Positions 7,125 to 14,843 of a stretch of DNA of 14,843 nucleotides are shown piece after piece. Below the pieces are notes generated by a model. That model did no database searches. It worked only from the letters and a program-made list of their open reading frames with translations, and had not been told where the DNA came from. This stretch comes from JALYOK01 sp031419835 (lineage in GTDB: Bacteria > Pseudomonadota > Gammaproteobacteria > Burkholderiales > JALYOK01): the NCBI GenBank assembly GCA_031419835.1, contig JANOLP010000233.1, positions 1 to 14,843 on the forward strand. Direction: 5' to 3'. The stretch's first letter is position 1, and each line of letters opens with the position of its first letter. A program made the position numbers and the translations under genes.

Positions 7125-7248
7125 AAAACAGTAACACATAGCTACATATCCCGAATCAAAGTGCTGGGTTCGTTTTGAGCATCAAACACAGGACCAAAAG
7201 GTAATTGTCGTAGTTCATTTGCAGTGCATCGGAAGGAGGGACTCCCAA

Positions 7249-10200
7249 ATGTTGCAATGGCTCGTTTCATCAGGTTTGCGTCTTCGGGTTGTTGTGCTCG
7301 CGCTGGCCGCAGTACTGCTGGTTGCCGGCATCTGGCGGATGCGTAACATGCCGATCGACGTCGTCCCAGAGTTCTCGCGATTGGCGCTCGAAGTGCAGAC
7401 GGAAGCACTCGGGCTGTCGACGTCGGAAGTCGAGTCACTGATCACGGTGCCGCTAGAGGCGGACTTGCTCAACGGCGTGCCGTGGCTGGAGTCGATCGAG
7501 TCCGAGTCGATCGCCGGCTTGTCGTCGATCGAAATGTTCTTCGCCCCGGGAACCGACCTGATGCAGGCCCGCCAGATGGTGCAGGAGCGCCTGACCCAGG
7601 CCCATGCGCTGCCCAACGTCTCGAGTCCGCCGGTGCTGCTGCAGCCGGTCTCGTCGGCAAGCCGCATCCTGAACATTGGGCTGAGTTCGAAGACCGTATC
7701 GCTGATCGAGATGTCGGTGCAGGCACGCTGGAACATCGTGCCGCGACTGGTCGGTGTGCAGGGTGTCGCCAACGTCTCGGTGTGGGGCCAACGCAATCGA
7801 CAGGTCCAGGTGCAGGTCGACCCCTCCAAGTTGCATGCCAAAGGCGTCACGCTCGACCAGATCGTCAAGACCGCCGGTGAGGCGGTGTGGGCCTCGCCGC
7901 TGACCTTCCTCAACTCATCGACGCCGGGCGCCGGCGGTTTCATCGACACACCGAACCAGCGGCTCGGTGTGCGGCACGTCTCGCCCACGTCGACGCCCGA
8001 GAGCTTTGCCAAGGTGCCCGTCTCCGGCACAACGGTGGCGCTGCAGGACGTAGCGACGGTGGTCGAAGACAGCCAGCCTTTGATCGGCAACGCGATCCTG
8101 AAGGACGGCCAAGGCCTGATGCTGGTGGTAGAGAAGTTCCCCGGCGCCAACACGTTGGAAGTTACGCGCGGCGTCGAGGCGGCGCTGCGCGAACTGAGCC
8201 CGGGCATGAAGGGCATCGAGGTCGACACCACGATCTATCGGCCCGCGAGCTTCATCGAGCGCGCCACGAAGAACCTCGCGGTCGGGCTCATTATCGCTTA
8301 CCTGCTGGTAGTCGCGGCGCTGTGGCTGACTCTAAGCAGTTGGCGCGCGGCGTTGATCGCGGCGCTGGTGATCCCGTCGTCGGTCTTGGCCGCCGTCTGG
8401 GTGTTCCAGTTGCGGGGCGAGAACATCGACATGATGATCGTCGCCGGCCTGATGCTGGCGGTGGCGGTGATCGTCGACGACGCGATTCTCGACGTGGATA
8501 ACATCATGCGCCGGCTGCGCCAGGCGCGCACCGACGGCAGCGACCAGACACGGCTCGCCATCATCACGCGGGCTGCGCTCGAGGTGCGTGGACCCATGCT
8601 TTTTGCGACCGCGATTATCCTGCTCGCGGTGGCGCCGGTGCTGTTCATGCAGGGGCTCGCCGCCGCCTTTTTCCAGCCGTTGATATGGTCCTACATCGTG
8701 GCCGTGCTCGCATCCCTGGCGGTCGCGCTGACATTGACGCCGGCGCTCAGCCTGCTGTTGCTGGCCAAAGCCTCTTTGCCCGAGCGCAGCAGCTCACGGC
8801 TCATCGGCGTGCTGCAAGACGGCTCCGGGCGGATGGTTGGCGCCGCGCTGCGGACCCCTCTGGCGGCCGTCCTATTGGCCATCGCGGGCGTGGTCATCGG
8901 GGTGCTGGTTTGGTTCGAAGCGGATCGCTCGTTGATTCCGAGCTTCAAGGAGACCGATGTCGTCGTCGAGTTCCTAGGCGCACCGGGCGCCTCGCTGCCG
9001 GCGATGAACCGGGTGACCACGTCAGTGATGAACGACCTGCGCAAGATCAAGGGGGTGCGTAACGTGGCTGCCCAAGTCGGCCGCGCGGTGCTCTTCAATG
9101 AAGTCGCCGACGTCAACGCCGCCGAAGTCTGGGTCAGCATCGATCCGGCTGCCGACTACGAAGACACGTTCGAGGCGATGCAGGAGGCGGTCGCCGCCTA
9201 TCCCGGCATCAAGGCCGAGGTCAACACGTTCCTCTCGAAGAAGATGAGGGAGACCTTGACCGGCGATGACGAGACCGTCAGCGTGCGTGTATACGGCCAC
9301 GACTACGAAATCATTAAAGGCAAGGCCGAGGAGATTCGCGAACTGCTTTCGAAGATCGAAGGCATCGAGAATCCGCAGGTCGAGGTCCAGGCCGAGAAGA
9401 CGACGATCGAGGTCAAGGTGGATCTCGGCAAGGCCAGCGGCCACGGCCTCAAGCCCGGGGACGTGCGCCGTGCTGCCTCGTCACTCGTGTCGGGCATCAC
9501 GGTGGGAGCGCTGTTCCAGGAGCAGAAGGTGTTCGATGTCGTCGTGCTGGGCAGCCCGGACATCCGCAGCAATCTCAGCGACATGCGCAACCTGCTGATC
9601 GATACGCCGGCGGGTGGCCAGGTGCGCTTGGCCGATATCGCCGACGTGCGCACAGTGGCTTCGCCCGGCGTGATCCAGCGCCAAGGCGTTTCGCGGCGCA
9701 TCGACATCTCCGCCGACGTCAAGGGGGAAGACGTCGGAAGTGTGTCGCGCGAGGTCGCGCGTCAAATCAAGGACGTGGCCTTCCCATTCGAATACCACGC
9801 GCAGGTAAAGGGCGAGCACTTCGCGCAACGGGCCGCGCTCGGCTCCCTCTACAGCTACATGGCTGCCGCGGCGCTGGTCGGCTTTTTGCTGCTGCAGGCG
9901 GCGCTGGGCAGTTGGCGACTGGCGCTAGTGGCGATTGCCGGCGTGCCGGTCGCGTTGCTCGGTTGCTTTCTGGCCGTCCTTGCCAGCGGCGGCGTGTTCA
10001 CGCTCGGTTCGCTGCTCGGCTTCGTCACGGTGCTCGGGCTTAGCGTTCGCAACGGCATCTCGCTGGTGCGACACTTTCAGTCCCTGGAGATGCAGGGCGA
10101 ACCCTTCGGCGAGGCCCTGGTGCAGCGCGGCGTGCGCGAGCGCTTTCCGGCCATCGTCGCCAGCGCCATCACCATCGCGCTGCTGGTACTGCCCTTCGTC

Positions 10201-10371
10201 GTGCTCGGCGACGTGGCGGGCCTCGAGATTGTCCATGCGACCGCGGTTGTCTTGCTCGGCGGTCTGGTCAGCACCACGCTGCTGACCCTGTTTTGCATTC
10301 CTGCGCTGTACCTGCGCTTCGGCGCGCGTACTGCGCGAGACACTCTTGGCCTGGCGGCCGAGCCAATCTGA
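7249..10371 (+). CDS. RND efflux transporter permease, heavy-metal-efflux-like (first of two)
   Basis: A 1040-residue inner-membrane proton-driven pump subunit with the full RND layout: TM1 (about 10-30), periplasmic loop 1 (35-335), TM2-TM6 (about 340-500), TM7 (540-558), periplasmic loop 2 (560-860), TM8-TM12 (868-1025). Opening motifs MPIDVVPEF (34-42) and GLSTSEVESLITVPLE (55-70) are typical of the CzcA/CusA group. TM4 carries IVDDAILDVDNIMRR with Asp410-Asp411 and Asp417; TM11 carries VRNGI with Arg934, where AcrB has its relay lysine. The start at 7249 (MLQWLVS) is set by GGAAGGAGG nine bases upstream; an in-frame ATG at 7219 adds ten untypical residues. It heads a three-gene operon. 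Substrate is unknown: the methionines that bind Cu/Ag in CusA appear absent by eye alignment. Confidence 0.92.
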   Translation: MLQWLVSSGLRLRVVVLALAAVLLVAGIWRMRNMPIDVVPEFSRLALEVQTEALGLSTSEVESLITVPLEADLLNGVPWLESIESESIAGLSSIEMFFAPGTDLMQARQMVQERLTQAHALPNVSSPPVLLQPVSSASRILNIGLSSKTVSLIEMSVQARWNIVPRLVGVQGVANVSVWGQRNRQVQVQVDPSKLHAKGVTLDQIVKTAGEAVWASPLTFLNSSTPGAGGFIDTPNQRLGVRHVSPTSTPESFAKVPVSGTTVALQDVATVVEDSQPLIGNAILKDGQGLMLVVEKFPGANTLEVTRGVEAALRELSPGMKGIEVDTTIYRPASFIERATKNLAVGLIIAYLLVVAALWLTLSSWRAALIAALVIPSSVLAAVWVFQLRGENIDMMIVAGLMLAVAVIVDDAILDVDNIMRRLRQARTDGSDQTRLAIITRAALEVRGPMLFATAIILLAVAPVLFMQGLAAAFFQPLIWSYIVAVLASLAVALTLTPALSLLLLAKASLPERSSSRLIGVLQDGSGRMVGAALRTPLAAVLLAIAGVVIGVLVWFEADRSLIPSFKETDVVVEFLGAPGASLPAMNRVTTSVMNDLRKIKGVRNVAAQVGRAVLFNEVADVNAAEVWVSIDPAADYEDTFEAMQEAVAAYPGIKAEVNTFLSKKMRETLTGDDETVSVRVYGHDYEIIKGKAEEIRELLSKIEGIENPQVEVQAEKTTIEVKVDLGKASGHGLKPGDVRRAASSLVSGITVGALFQEQKVFDVVVLGSPDIRSNLSDMRNLLIDTPAGGQVRLADIADVRTVASPGVIQRQGVSRRIDISADVKGEDVGSVSREVARQIKDVAFPFEYHAQVKGEHFAQRAALGSLYSYMAAAALVGFLLLQAALGSWRLALVAIAGVPVALLGCFLAVLASGGVFTLGSLLGFVTVLGLSVRNGISLVRHFQSLEMQGEPFGEALVQRGVRERFPAIVASAITIALLVLPFVVLGDVAGLEIVHATAVVLLGGLVSTTLLTLFCIPALYLRFGARTARDTLGLAAEPI

Positions 10372-10409
10372 GTAGTTCCTGCTTTCCAACCGTGAAAAGG
10401 AGTTCACAT

Positions 10410-10850
10410 ATGTACACTTCGAAACGAATAAGCGCTACCGCGCTCGTGCTCGCGGCTTCGCTTTCCGCATGGCCGTCGCTTTCCGCTTTGGCCGCCGACC
10501 CAGCAAAGAAGGGCGGGGCGTCGCAAGTCGAGTTGATCAGCGGGTCCAAGCTGAGCCGGGTAACCCTGACCAAGAAGGCGGCCGAACGGCTCGACATCAA
10601 GACCGCCAAGGTCATTGTCGATGCAGTCGGGATCATTACCGCTCCCTATGCCGCGGTGCTGTATGACTTGAAGGGCAATACCTGGGTCTACACCAATCCC
10701 AACCCGCTCACCTATGTGCGGCACGCGGTCGTGGTCGAGTCGATCAAGGGCGACCGCGCGTTCCTGAAGGCGGGACCGGCGACGGGCACCATGGTCGTCG
10801 TGGTCGGGGCGTCCGAGCTGTACGGCGCAGAAAACGGCGTTGGGCACTAG
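10410..10850 (+). CDS. Mini-adaptor: truncated membrane-fusion-like periplasmic protein of the RND system
   Basis: A 146-residue exported protein. ATG at 10410 follows AAAAGGAG by seven bases. The signal peptide spans about 1-28 (ALVLAASLSAWPSLSALA); no lipobox cysteine is present. The mature part resembles only the two ends of a CzcB-type adaptor. Residues 50-68 (RVTLTKKAAERLDIKTAKV) match the segment that opens the beta-barrel domain. Residues 77-146 (TAPYAAVLYDLKGNTWVYTN through SELYGAENGVGH) match the C-terminal membrane-proximal domain. The lipoyl and alpha-hairpin domains that normally lie between, and that reach the outer-membrane channel, are missing; ordinary adaptors have about 350-500 residues. 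It lies 38 bases after one RND gene and 30 before the other, so it probably sits on one or both permeases. An internal deletion is less likely, since the frame, start and stop are intact. Confidence 0.82.
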   Translation: MYTSKRISATALVLAASLSAWPSLSALAADPAKKGGASQVELISGSKLSRVTLTKKAAERLDIKTAKVIVDAVGIITAPYAAVLYDLKGNTWVYTNPNPLTYVRHAVVVESIKGDRAFLKAGPATGTMVVVVGASELYGAENGVGH

Positions 10851-10880
10851 GCGGCACTGAGCCACTCGGAGGGTTGAGCC

Positions 10881-13800
10881 ATGATGCATTGGATTATCGG
10901 AACGAGCCTGCGTTTTCGCTTCCTCGTGATTGCGATCAGCGCGAGCCTGATGTATTTCGGGTTCCTGCGCCTGCAGGATCTACCAATCGACGTGTTTCCC
11001 GAGTTCGCACCCGCGAAAGTCGAGATTCAGACGATTGCGCTCGGGCTCTCTCCTTCCGAAGTGGAGTCACTGGTCACCCTGCCGCTGGAGAACGCGCTCG
11101 CCGGCATTCCAGGAGTGGCCGATCTGCGTTCGAAGTCGGTGCCGCAGTTGTCGTCGGTGGTGGTGCTGTTCGAGGACGGCGTCGACGAACTGAAAACCCG
11201 CCAACTGGTGAACGAACGGGTGGCCATCGCCACCCCGAACCTGCCGACCTGGGCAGCCCCGCCTTTCATGATGCCGCCGTTGTCGTCGACCAGCCGGGTC
11301 ATGAAGATCGGCATCACGTCGCCGAAACGATCGGTGATGGACTTGTCGATGCTGGCTTACTGGACCATCCGTGCGCGCCTGCTGGGCGTGCCCGGCGTCG
11401 CCAACATAGCGATCTGGGGCGAGCAGTTGAAGATGCTGCAGGTGGAAGTCGATCCGGATCGACTCGCAACCTTCGACGTCACGCTCGACGAGGTGAAGGA
11501 GGCGGTGTCCGACGCGCTGGACGTGGGACTGCTACGCTACTCCGGCGGCGCCCACATCGGCACCGGCGGCTTCATCGAAACGCCGAACCAGCGCCTTGAG
11601 GTGCTACACACCTCGGCTGGCCAGACGCCCGAAACGCTGGCGCAGGTGCCGATCGGCCTGAAGGGCGGCAAGCCGCTGCTGCTCGGCGAGGTGGCGAACA
11701 TTGTCTTTGGGCCTCAGGCGATGATCGGGGATGCAGTCATCAACGACGGTCCCGGGTTGATGCTGATCGTGGAGAAGTTCCCTTGGGGCAATACGCTCGA
11801 AGTGACGCGCGGCGTGGAAGCCGCGCTCGAGGCGATGAAGCCGGGCTTACCCGACGTCGAGATCGACACCAAGATCTTCCGGCCCGCGACTTACATCGAG
11901 GATTCGATCAAGAACCTGTCGAACGCGCTGCTGATCGGCTGCGTGTTGGTGGTCCTCGTGATGATCGCGTTTCTCTACGAGTGGCGCGCCGCATTGATCG
12001 CCACCGTGGCGATTCCGCTGTCGCTGCTCGCCGCCGGGCTGTTGCTCGACCTAAGCGGCGCATCGATGAACACGATGGTGCTCGCGGGCTTCGTCATCGC
12101 CATCGGCGCCGTGGTCGACGACGCCATCATCGGCATCGAGAATATCATGCGGCGACTGCGCCAGGAACGCGCTGCCGGAAGCCCGCGCTCGGTCGCGCGG
12201 GTTATCCTCGACGCGTCGCTGGAGGTCCGCGCCCCGATCGTCTTCGCGACCCTGATCGTCGTGGTGGCGGTGCTGCCGGTGCTGTTCATGGAAGGACTGT
12301 CGGGCGCCTTCTTCAAGCCGCTGGTGCTGGCCTACCTGCTGGCTATCCTCGCGTCGATGCTCGTCGCGGTCACGGTGACACCGGCGCTGGGCCTGATCCT
12401 GCTGCGCAACGCCCCGCTGGAGGGCAAAGGTTCGCCGCTCGTGGTGTGGCTCGCGCGCGGCTATTCGGCGCTGCTCGCCAAGGCCACCCGCGGCCCGCGG
12501 CCGGCCTATGTCGCGGTGGCCGTGGTCACGCTGTCCGGCGCCGCGATGTGGCCGCTGCTTGGGCATTCGCTGCTGCCGGACTTCAAGGAGCGCGATTTTT
12601 TGATGCACTGGGTGACGAACCCCGGCACATCGCATCCGGAGATGGTGCGCATCACCACGCGGGCCAGCAAGGAACTGCGGGCCATCCCCGGCGTGCGCAA
12701 CTTCGGCGCCCATATCGGCCAGGCCTTTGCCGCCGACGAAGTGGTGGGCGTCAACTTCGGCGAGAACTGGATCAGCATCGATCCATCCGTCGACTACGAC
12801 AAGGCGGTCGCGGCCGTCGACGAGATGGTAAAGGGCTACCCCGGGCTGTACCGTGATCTGCAGACCTACCTCAAGGAGCGAATCCGCGAGGTGCTGACGG
12901 GCTCGGGCGAGGCCATCGTGGTGCGCATCTTCGGCCCCGACTTGGAGGTGCTGCGCGACAAGGCCGAGGAGGTGCGCAGCGCGATGGCGGGCATCGACGG
13001 CATCGTCAACTTGCACAAGGAACTGATGGTAGAGGTGCCGGAGGTGCAGATCGAACTCAAGCTCGACGCGGCGCAGCGCTATGGCCTGAAGCCGGGCGAC
13101 GTGCGGCGCGCTTCGGCGGCACTGGTGGCCGGCGACGAGGTCGGCGACATCTTCACCGGGGGCCGGACCTACGACGTGCAGGTGTGGACCTCACCCGAGT
13201 GGCGCCACAGCCTGACTTCGCTCGAACGCATGCTGATCGACACGCCCACCGGCGACCGGGTGCGGCTGTCCGAGGTGGCCGACATCGCGATCAAGCCGAG
13301 CCCGAACGTGATACGGCGCGAGGGAGGCTCGCGCCGTATCGACGTCGAGGCCAACGCGGCGGGGCGCGATCTCGAATCGGTGGCGAAAGACGTGCAGAGC
13401 CGGCTGGACAAGATCGATTTCCCGATCGGCTATCGGGCTGTGCTGCAAGGCGAGTACATCGAACTAAAGGCGGCGCGCGAGCGCATTCTGCTGTTCACCG
13501 GGCTTGCACTGCTCACGATCCTGGTGCTGCTGCAACTGACCTTCCGCAGTTGGCGGCTGGCCGCGATGACCTTTCTGACCTTGCCCTTTGCGCTGGTCGG
13601 CGGTGTGCTGGCGGCGTATGCGGCGGGCGGCGTCATCTCGCTCGGCTCGCTGGTCGGCTTTCTGACCGTGCTCGGTATTGCCGCACGCAACGGCATCATG
13701 ATGATCTGCCATTTCCAGCACCTGGAGATGCACGAAGGCGAGCCGTTCGGCCTCGCGATGGTGCTGCGCGGTGCGCGTGAGCGGCTATCGCCGATCCTGA

Positions 13801-14027
13801 TGACTGCGGGCGCGGCCGGGCTCGCGATCCTGCCGCTCGTCATCTATGGAAACCTGCCCGGCCACGAAATCGAGTACCCGATGGCGGTCGTGATCCTCGG
13901 TGGCCTGGTGACATCGACCTTGCTGAACCTCTTCATCGTCCCCGCGCTGTACCTGCGTTTCGGCGCTGGGACTGTGGAACGGGCGGAGAAGTCGGCGGCG
14001 CGGGCGCCTGCGATGAGTCCGAGCTGA
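10881..14027 (+). CDS. RND efflux transporter permease, heavy-metal-efflux-like (second of two)
   Basis: A 1048-residue RND permease, clearly paralogous to the first along its whole length. ATG at 10881 follows GGAGGG by seven bases. Motifs: LPIDVFPEFAP (34-44), GLSPSEVESLVTLPLE (55-70), TM4 GAVVDDAIIGIENIMRR with Asp413, Asp414 and Glu420, and TM11 GIAARNGIMM with Arg936-Asn937. Asp413 and Glu420 align with Asp408 and Glu415 of CzcA, but the CzcA Asp402 position is Ala407. The CusA methionine cluster is not conserved by eye: a Met remains in DFLMHW (about 575), while the other two positions are not Met. Periplasmic loops are full length. Two unlike RND subunits in one operon recall MdtBC, which forms a mixed trimer; whether this pair does so is inference. 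Confidence 0.92.
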   Translation: MMHWIIGTSLRFRFLVIAISASLMYFGFLRLQDLPIDVFPEFAPAKVEIQTIALGLSPSEVESLVTLPLENALAGIPGVADLRSKSVPQLSSVVVLFEDGVDELKTRQLVNERVAIATPNLPTWAAPPFMMPPLSSTSRVMKIGITSPKRSVMDLSMLAYWTIRARLLGVPGVANIAIWGEQLKMLQVEVDPDRLATFDVTLDEVKEAVSDALDVGLLRYSGGAHIGTGGFIETPNQRLEVLHTSAGQTPETLAQVPIGLKGGKPLLLGEVANIVFGPQAMIGDAVINDGPGLMLIVEKFPWGNTLEVTRGVEAALEAMKPGLPDVEIDTKIFRPATYIEDSIKNLSNALLIGCVLVVLVMIAFLYEWRAALIATVAIPLSLLAAGLLLDLSGASMNTMVLAGFVIAIGAVVDDAIIGIENIMRRLRQERAAGSPRSVARVILDASLEVRAPIVFATLIVVVAVLPVLFMEGLSGAFFKPLVLAYLLAILASMLVAVTVTPALGLILLRNAPLEGKGSPLVVWLARGYSALLAKATRGPRPAYVAVAVVTLSGAAMWPLLGHSLLPDFKERDFLMHWVTNPGTSHPEMVRITTRASKELRAIPGVRNFGAHIGQAFAADEVVGVNFGENWISIDPSVDYDKAVAAVDEMVKGYPGLYRDLQTYLKERIREVLTGSGEAIVVRIFGPDLEVLRDKAEEVRSAMAGIDGIVNLHKELMVEVPEVQIELKLDAAQRYGLKPGDVRRASAALVAGDEVGDIFTGGRTYDVQVWTSPEWRHSLTSLERMLIDTPTGDRVRLSEVADIAIKPSPNVIRREGGSRRIDVEANAAGRDLESVAKDVQSRLDKIDFPIGYRAVLQGEYIELKAARERILLFTGLALLTILVLLQLTFRSWRLAAMTFLTLPFALVGGVLAAYAAGGVISLGSLVGFLTVLGIAARNGIMMICHFQHLEMHEGEPFGLAMVLRGARERLSPILMTAGAAGLAILPLVIYGNLPGHEIEYPMAVVILGGLVTSTLLNLFIVPALYLRFGAGTVERAEKSAARAPAMSPS

Positions 14028-14091
14028 GCCACAACTGTCCTTTGGACGATTTTTCCCACGTAGCACTTATTAAACCATATAGGAGTAGATT

Positions 14092-14843
14092 ATGAGATCG
14101 ATTAGCAGCAATTCAGGCCAGAAAACCCGGATTTTCACGTCCGTTATGACGTTCACCTGGCTCGGTATGGTCGGAGACACCGCGTTGGCGGGGGAGATTA
14201 AAGAACCCTCTAGGTTCCCCAAAGCCTTGGATTACTCCTCGGCCAAAGATTGGAACTTGAAGGGCAAAAACCTGGTGCCTTTTGGCACGAATCCCCTGTA
14301 TTTTCCTCTCACGGCAGGCCACAAGCATATCCATGAGAGACCGGACCATCCGGACGGTTACTACCGCAAGGAAACCGTCATTCTCGACAAGACCGAACCT
14401 TTCGATATTCCAGGTATCGGCAAGTTTGAAGCTGCAATCGTGCAGGAGGAGGAATTTTTTGACGGCAGATACGTCCAGCAAGCGTTAAACTGGTTTGCCA
14501 TCGACAAGACGACCAACAGCGTCTACGCGTTTGGCGAAGTAAGCTGGGAGGTAGACGCTGAGGGAAACAGGGTGTTCAGCGGGACTTGGCGCGCCGGCGA
14601 GCCCGATGGCAATGGTCTGGCGGAACCCGGTTTGCTGATGCCCGGAACCTTCACCCTGGGAGGCAGGTATATCTTCGACGGCAGTGAAAGCGAGGCGTAC
14701 GGCGGTTCGGAAAATATCGAGGACAATGTCACAAGCACCGTCCCAGTAGGCACTTACAAAAATTGTGTGAGAGTGCGCGAACAGGGTCTGCGCGATTTAA
14801 CGGATATAACCGACAAGGTCTATTGCCCTGTCGTTGGCCTCGT
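14092..14843 (+). CDS. Exported protein with a histidine cluster, function unknown (3' end outside window)
   Basis: An open frame of 250 codons running off the window edge. ATG at 14092 follows AGGAG by six bases. A signal peptide is likely at about 1-33 (charged start, SVMTFTWLGMVGDTALA). The mature part looks like a soluble beta-rich secreted protein. Features: a histidine cluster GHKHIHERPDH (76-86) with His77, His79, His81 and His86; EAAIVQEEEFFDG (113-125); and a late GTYKNCVRVREQ (220-231) followed by YCPVVGL, a pattern seen in several secreted families of unknown role ending in a VGLV-type strand. Cys225 and Cys245 could pair. It lies 64 bases after the second RND gene in the same direction, so it may belong to that operon, although its sampled base composition is lower. 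Metal binding by the histidines is plausible but unproven. Confidence 0.75.
   Translation, partial: MRSISSNSGQKTRIFTSVMTFTWLGMVGDTALAGEIKEPSRFPKALDYSSAKDWNLKGKNLVPFGTNPLYFPLTAGHKHIHERPDHPDGYYRKETVILDKTEPFDIPGIGKFEAAIVQEEEFFDGRYVQQALNWFAIDKTTNSVYAFGEVSWEVDAEGNRVFSGTWRAGEPDGNGLAEPGLLMPGTFTLGGRYIFDGSESEAYGGSENIEDNVTSTVPVGTYKNCVRVREQGLRDLTDITDKVYCPVVGL

Larger units (their letters stand above)
6049..7248. other. AT-rich gene desert before the RND operon
   Basis: About 1.2 kb without a supportable gene. Short open frames at 6249-6473 (-), 6681-6887 (+) and 6933-7178 (+) have no recognisable motif and no good ribosome binding site. The best small candidate is 35 codons at 6814-6921 (+), with GGAG six bases before its ATG, but it matches nothing known to me. 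One 60-base line (6961-7020) counts 20 G+C, far below both flanks. Structured elements are the direct repeats at 6162-6192 and the dyad at 7101-7124. No transposase fragment was recognised. Confidence 0.5.

Noticed and set aside
6681..7178. Plus-strand open frames of 68 and 81 codons as remnants of a mobile element
   Set aside because: I could not match either to a transposase or integrase, and no terminal inverted repeats or target duplications were found around them.
7215..8231. Long minus-strand open frame (338 codons) opposite the first RND gene
   Set aside because: It is antisense to a clearly conserved RND coding region in GC-rich DNA, is low in complexity (Ser/Thr/Arg/Pro rich) and has no family motif.
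11783..13016. Long overlapping frames on both strands inside the second RND gene (357 and 321 codons)
   Set aside because: They are Arg/Gly/Ala- or His/Asp/Arg-rich shadow frames produced by high GC at third positions; the RND frame explains the region.
14032..14060. Possible terminator after the second RND gene (GTCC-TTT-GGAC followed by TTTTT)
   Set aside because: The stem is only four pairs, too weak; the next gene is close and in the same direction, so read-through is at least as likely.

Overview
The window looks like chromosomal DNA of a Gram-negative proteobacterium, probably a betaproteobacterium or a close gammaproteobacterium. The reasons are a monothiol Grx4-type glutaredoxin, a periplasmic-binding-protein tungstate importer, exported serine proteases, RND inner-membrane pumps, and two short dispersed inverted repeats of the kind common in those classes. 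No rRNA, tRNA, CRISPR array or intact insertion sequence was seen.

Layout. (1) 1-421: a short unassignable tail, then grxD (+). (2) 578-2975: a tungstate importer on the minus strand, read tupA-tupB-tupC from right to left, with a ModE-like palindrome over the likely tupA promoter and an inverted-repeat element between tupA and tupB. (3) 3192-5259: two tandem paralogous exported trypsin-like proteases with C-terminal TPR-like regions (+), closed by a possible terminator. (4) 5300-5820: a gene-poor spacer with a nested palindrome. (5) 5821-6048: a small exported cysteine-containing protein (-). (6) 6049-7248: an AT-rich gene desert. (7) 7249-14027: a GC-rich, tightly spaced operon of RND permease, 146-residue mini-adaptor and second RND permease (+). 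(8) 14092 to the end: an exported protein with a histidine cluster, cut by the window edge.

How the genes fit together. TupABC would import tungstate, with the palindrome suggesting oxyanion-responsive repression. The two proteases probably act as a periplasmic pair. The RND block is the most unusual part. Two full-length paralogous permeases flank a protein that keeps only the ends of a metal-type membrane-fusion protein, and no full-length adaptor or outer-membrane factor is present. This points to a heteromeric pump, or to a pump that borrows its outer parts from elsewhere. Its cargo cannot be read from the sequence; the Cu/Ag methionine cluster of CusA appears absent.

Base composition is mosaic. 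Hand counts of single 60-base lines give 27/60 G+C at 4561-4620, 20/60 at 6961-7020, 39/60 at 12061-12120 and 30/60 at 14281-14340. This fits horizontal acquisition of the RND block beside an AT-rich junction. These are small samples, not a sliding-window analysis.
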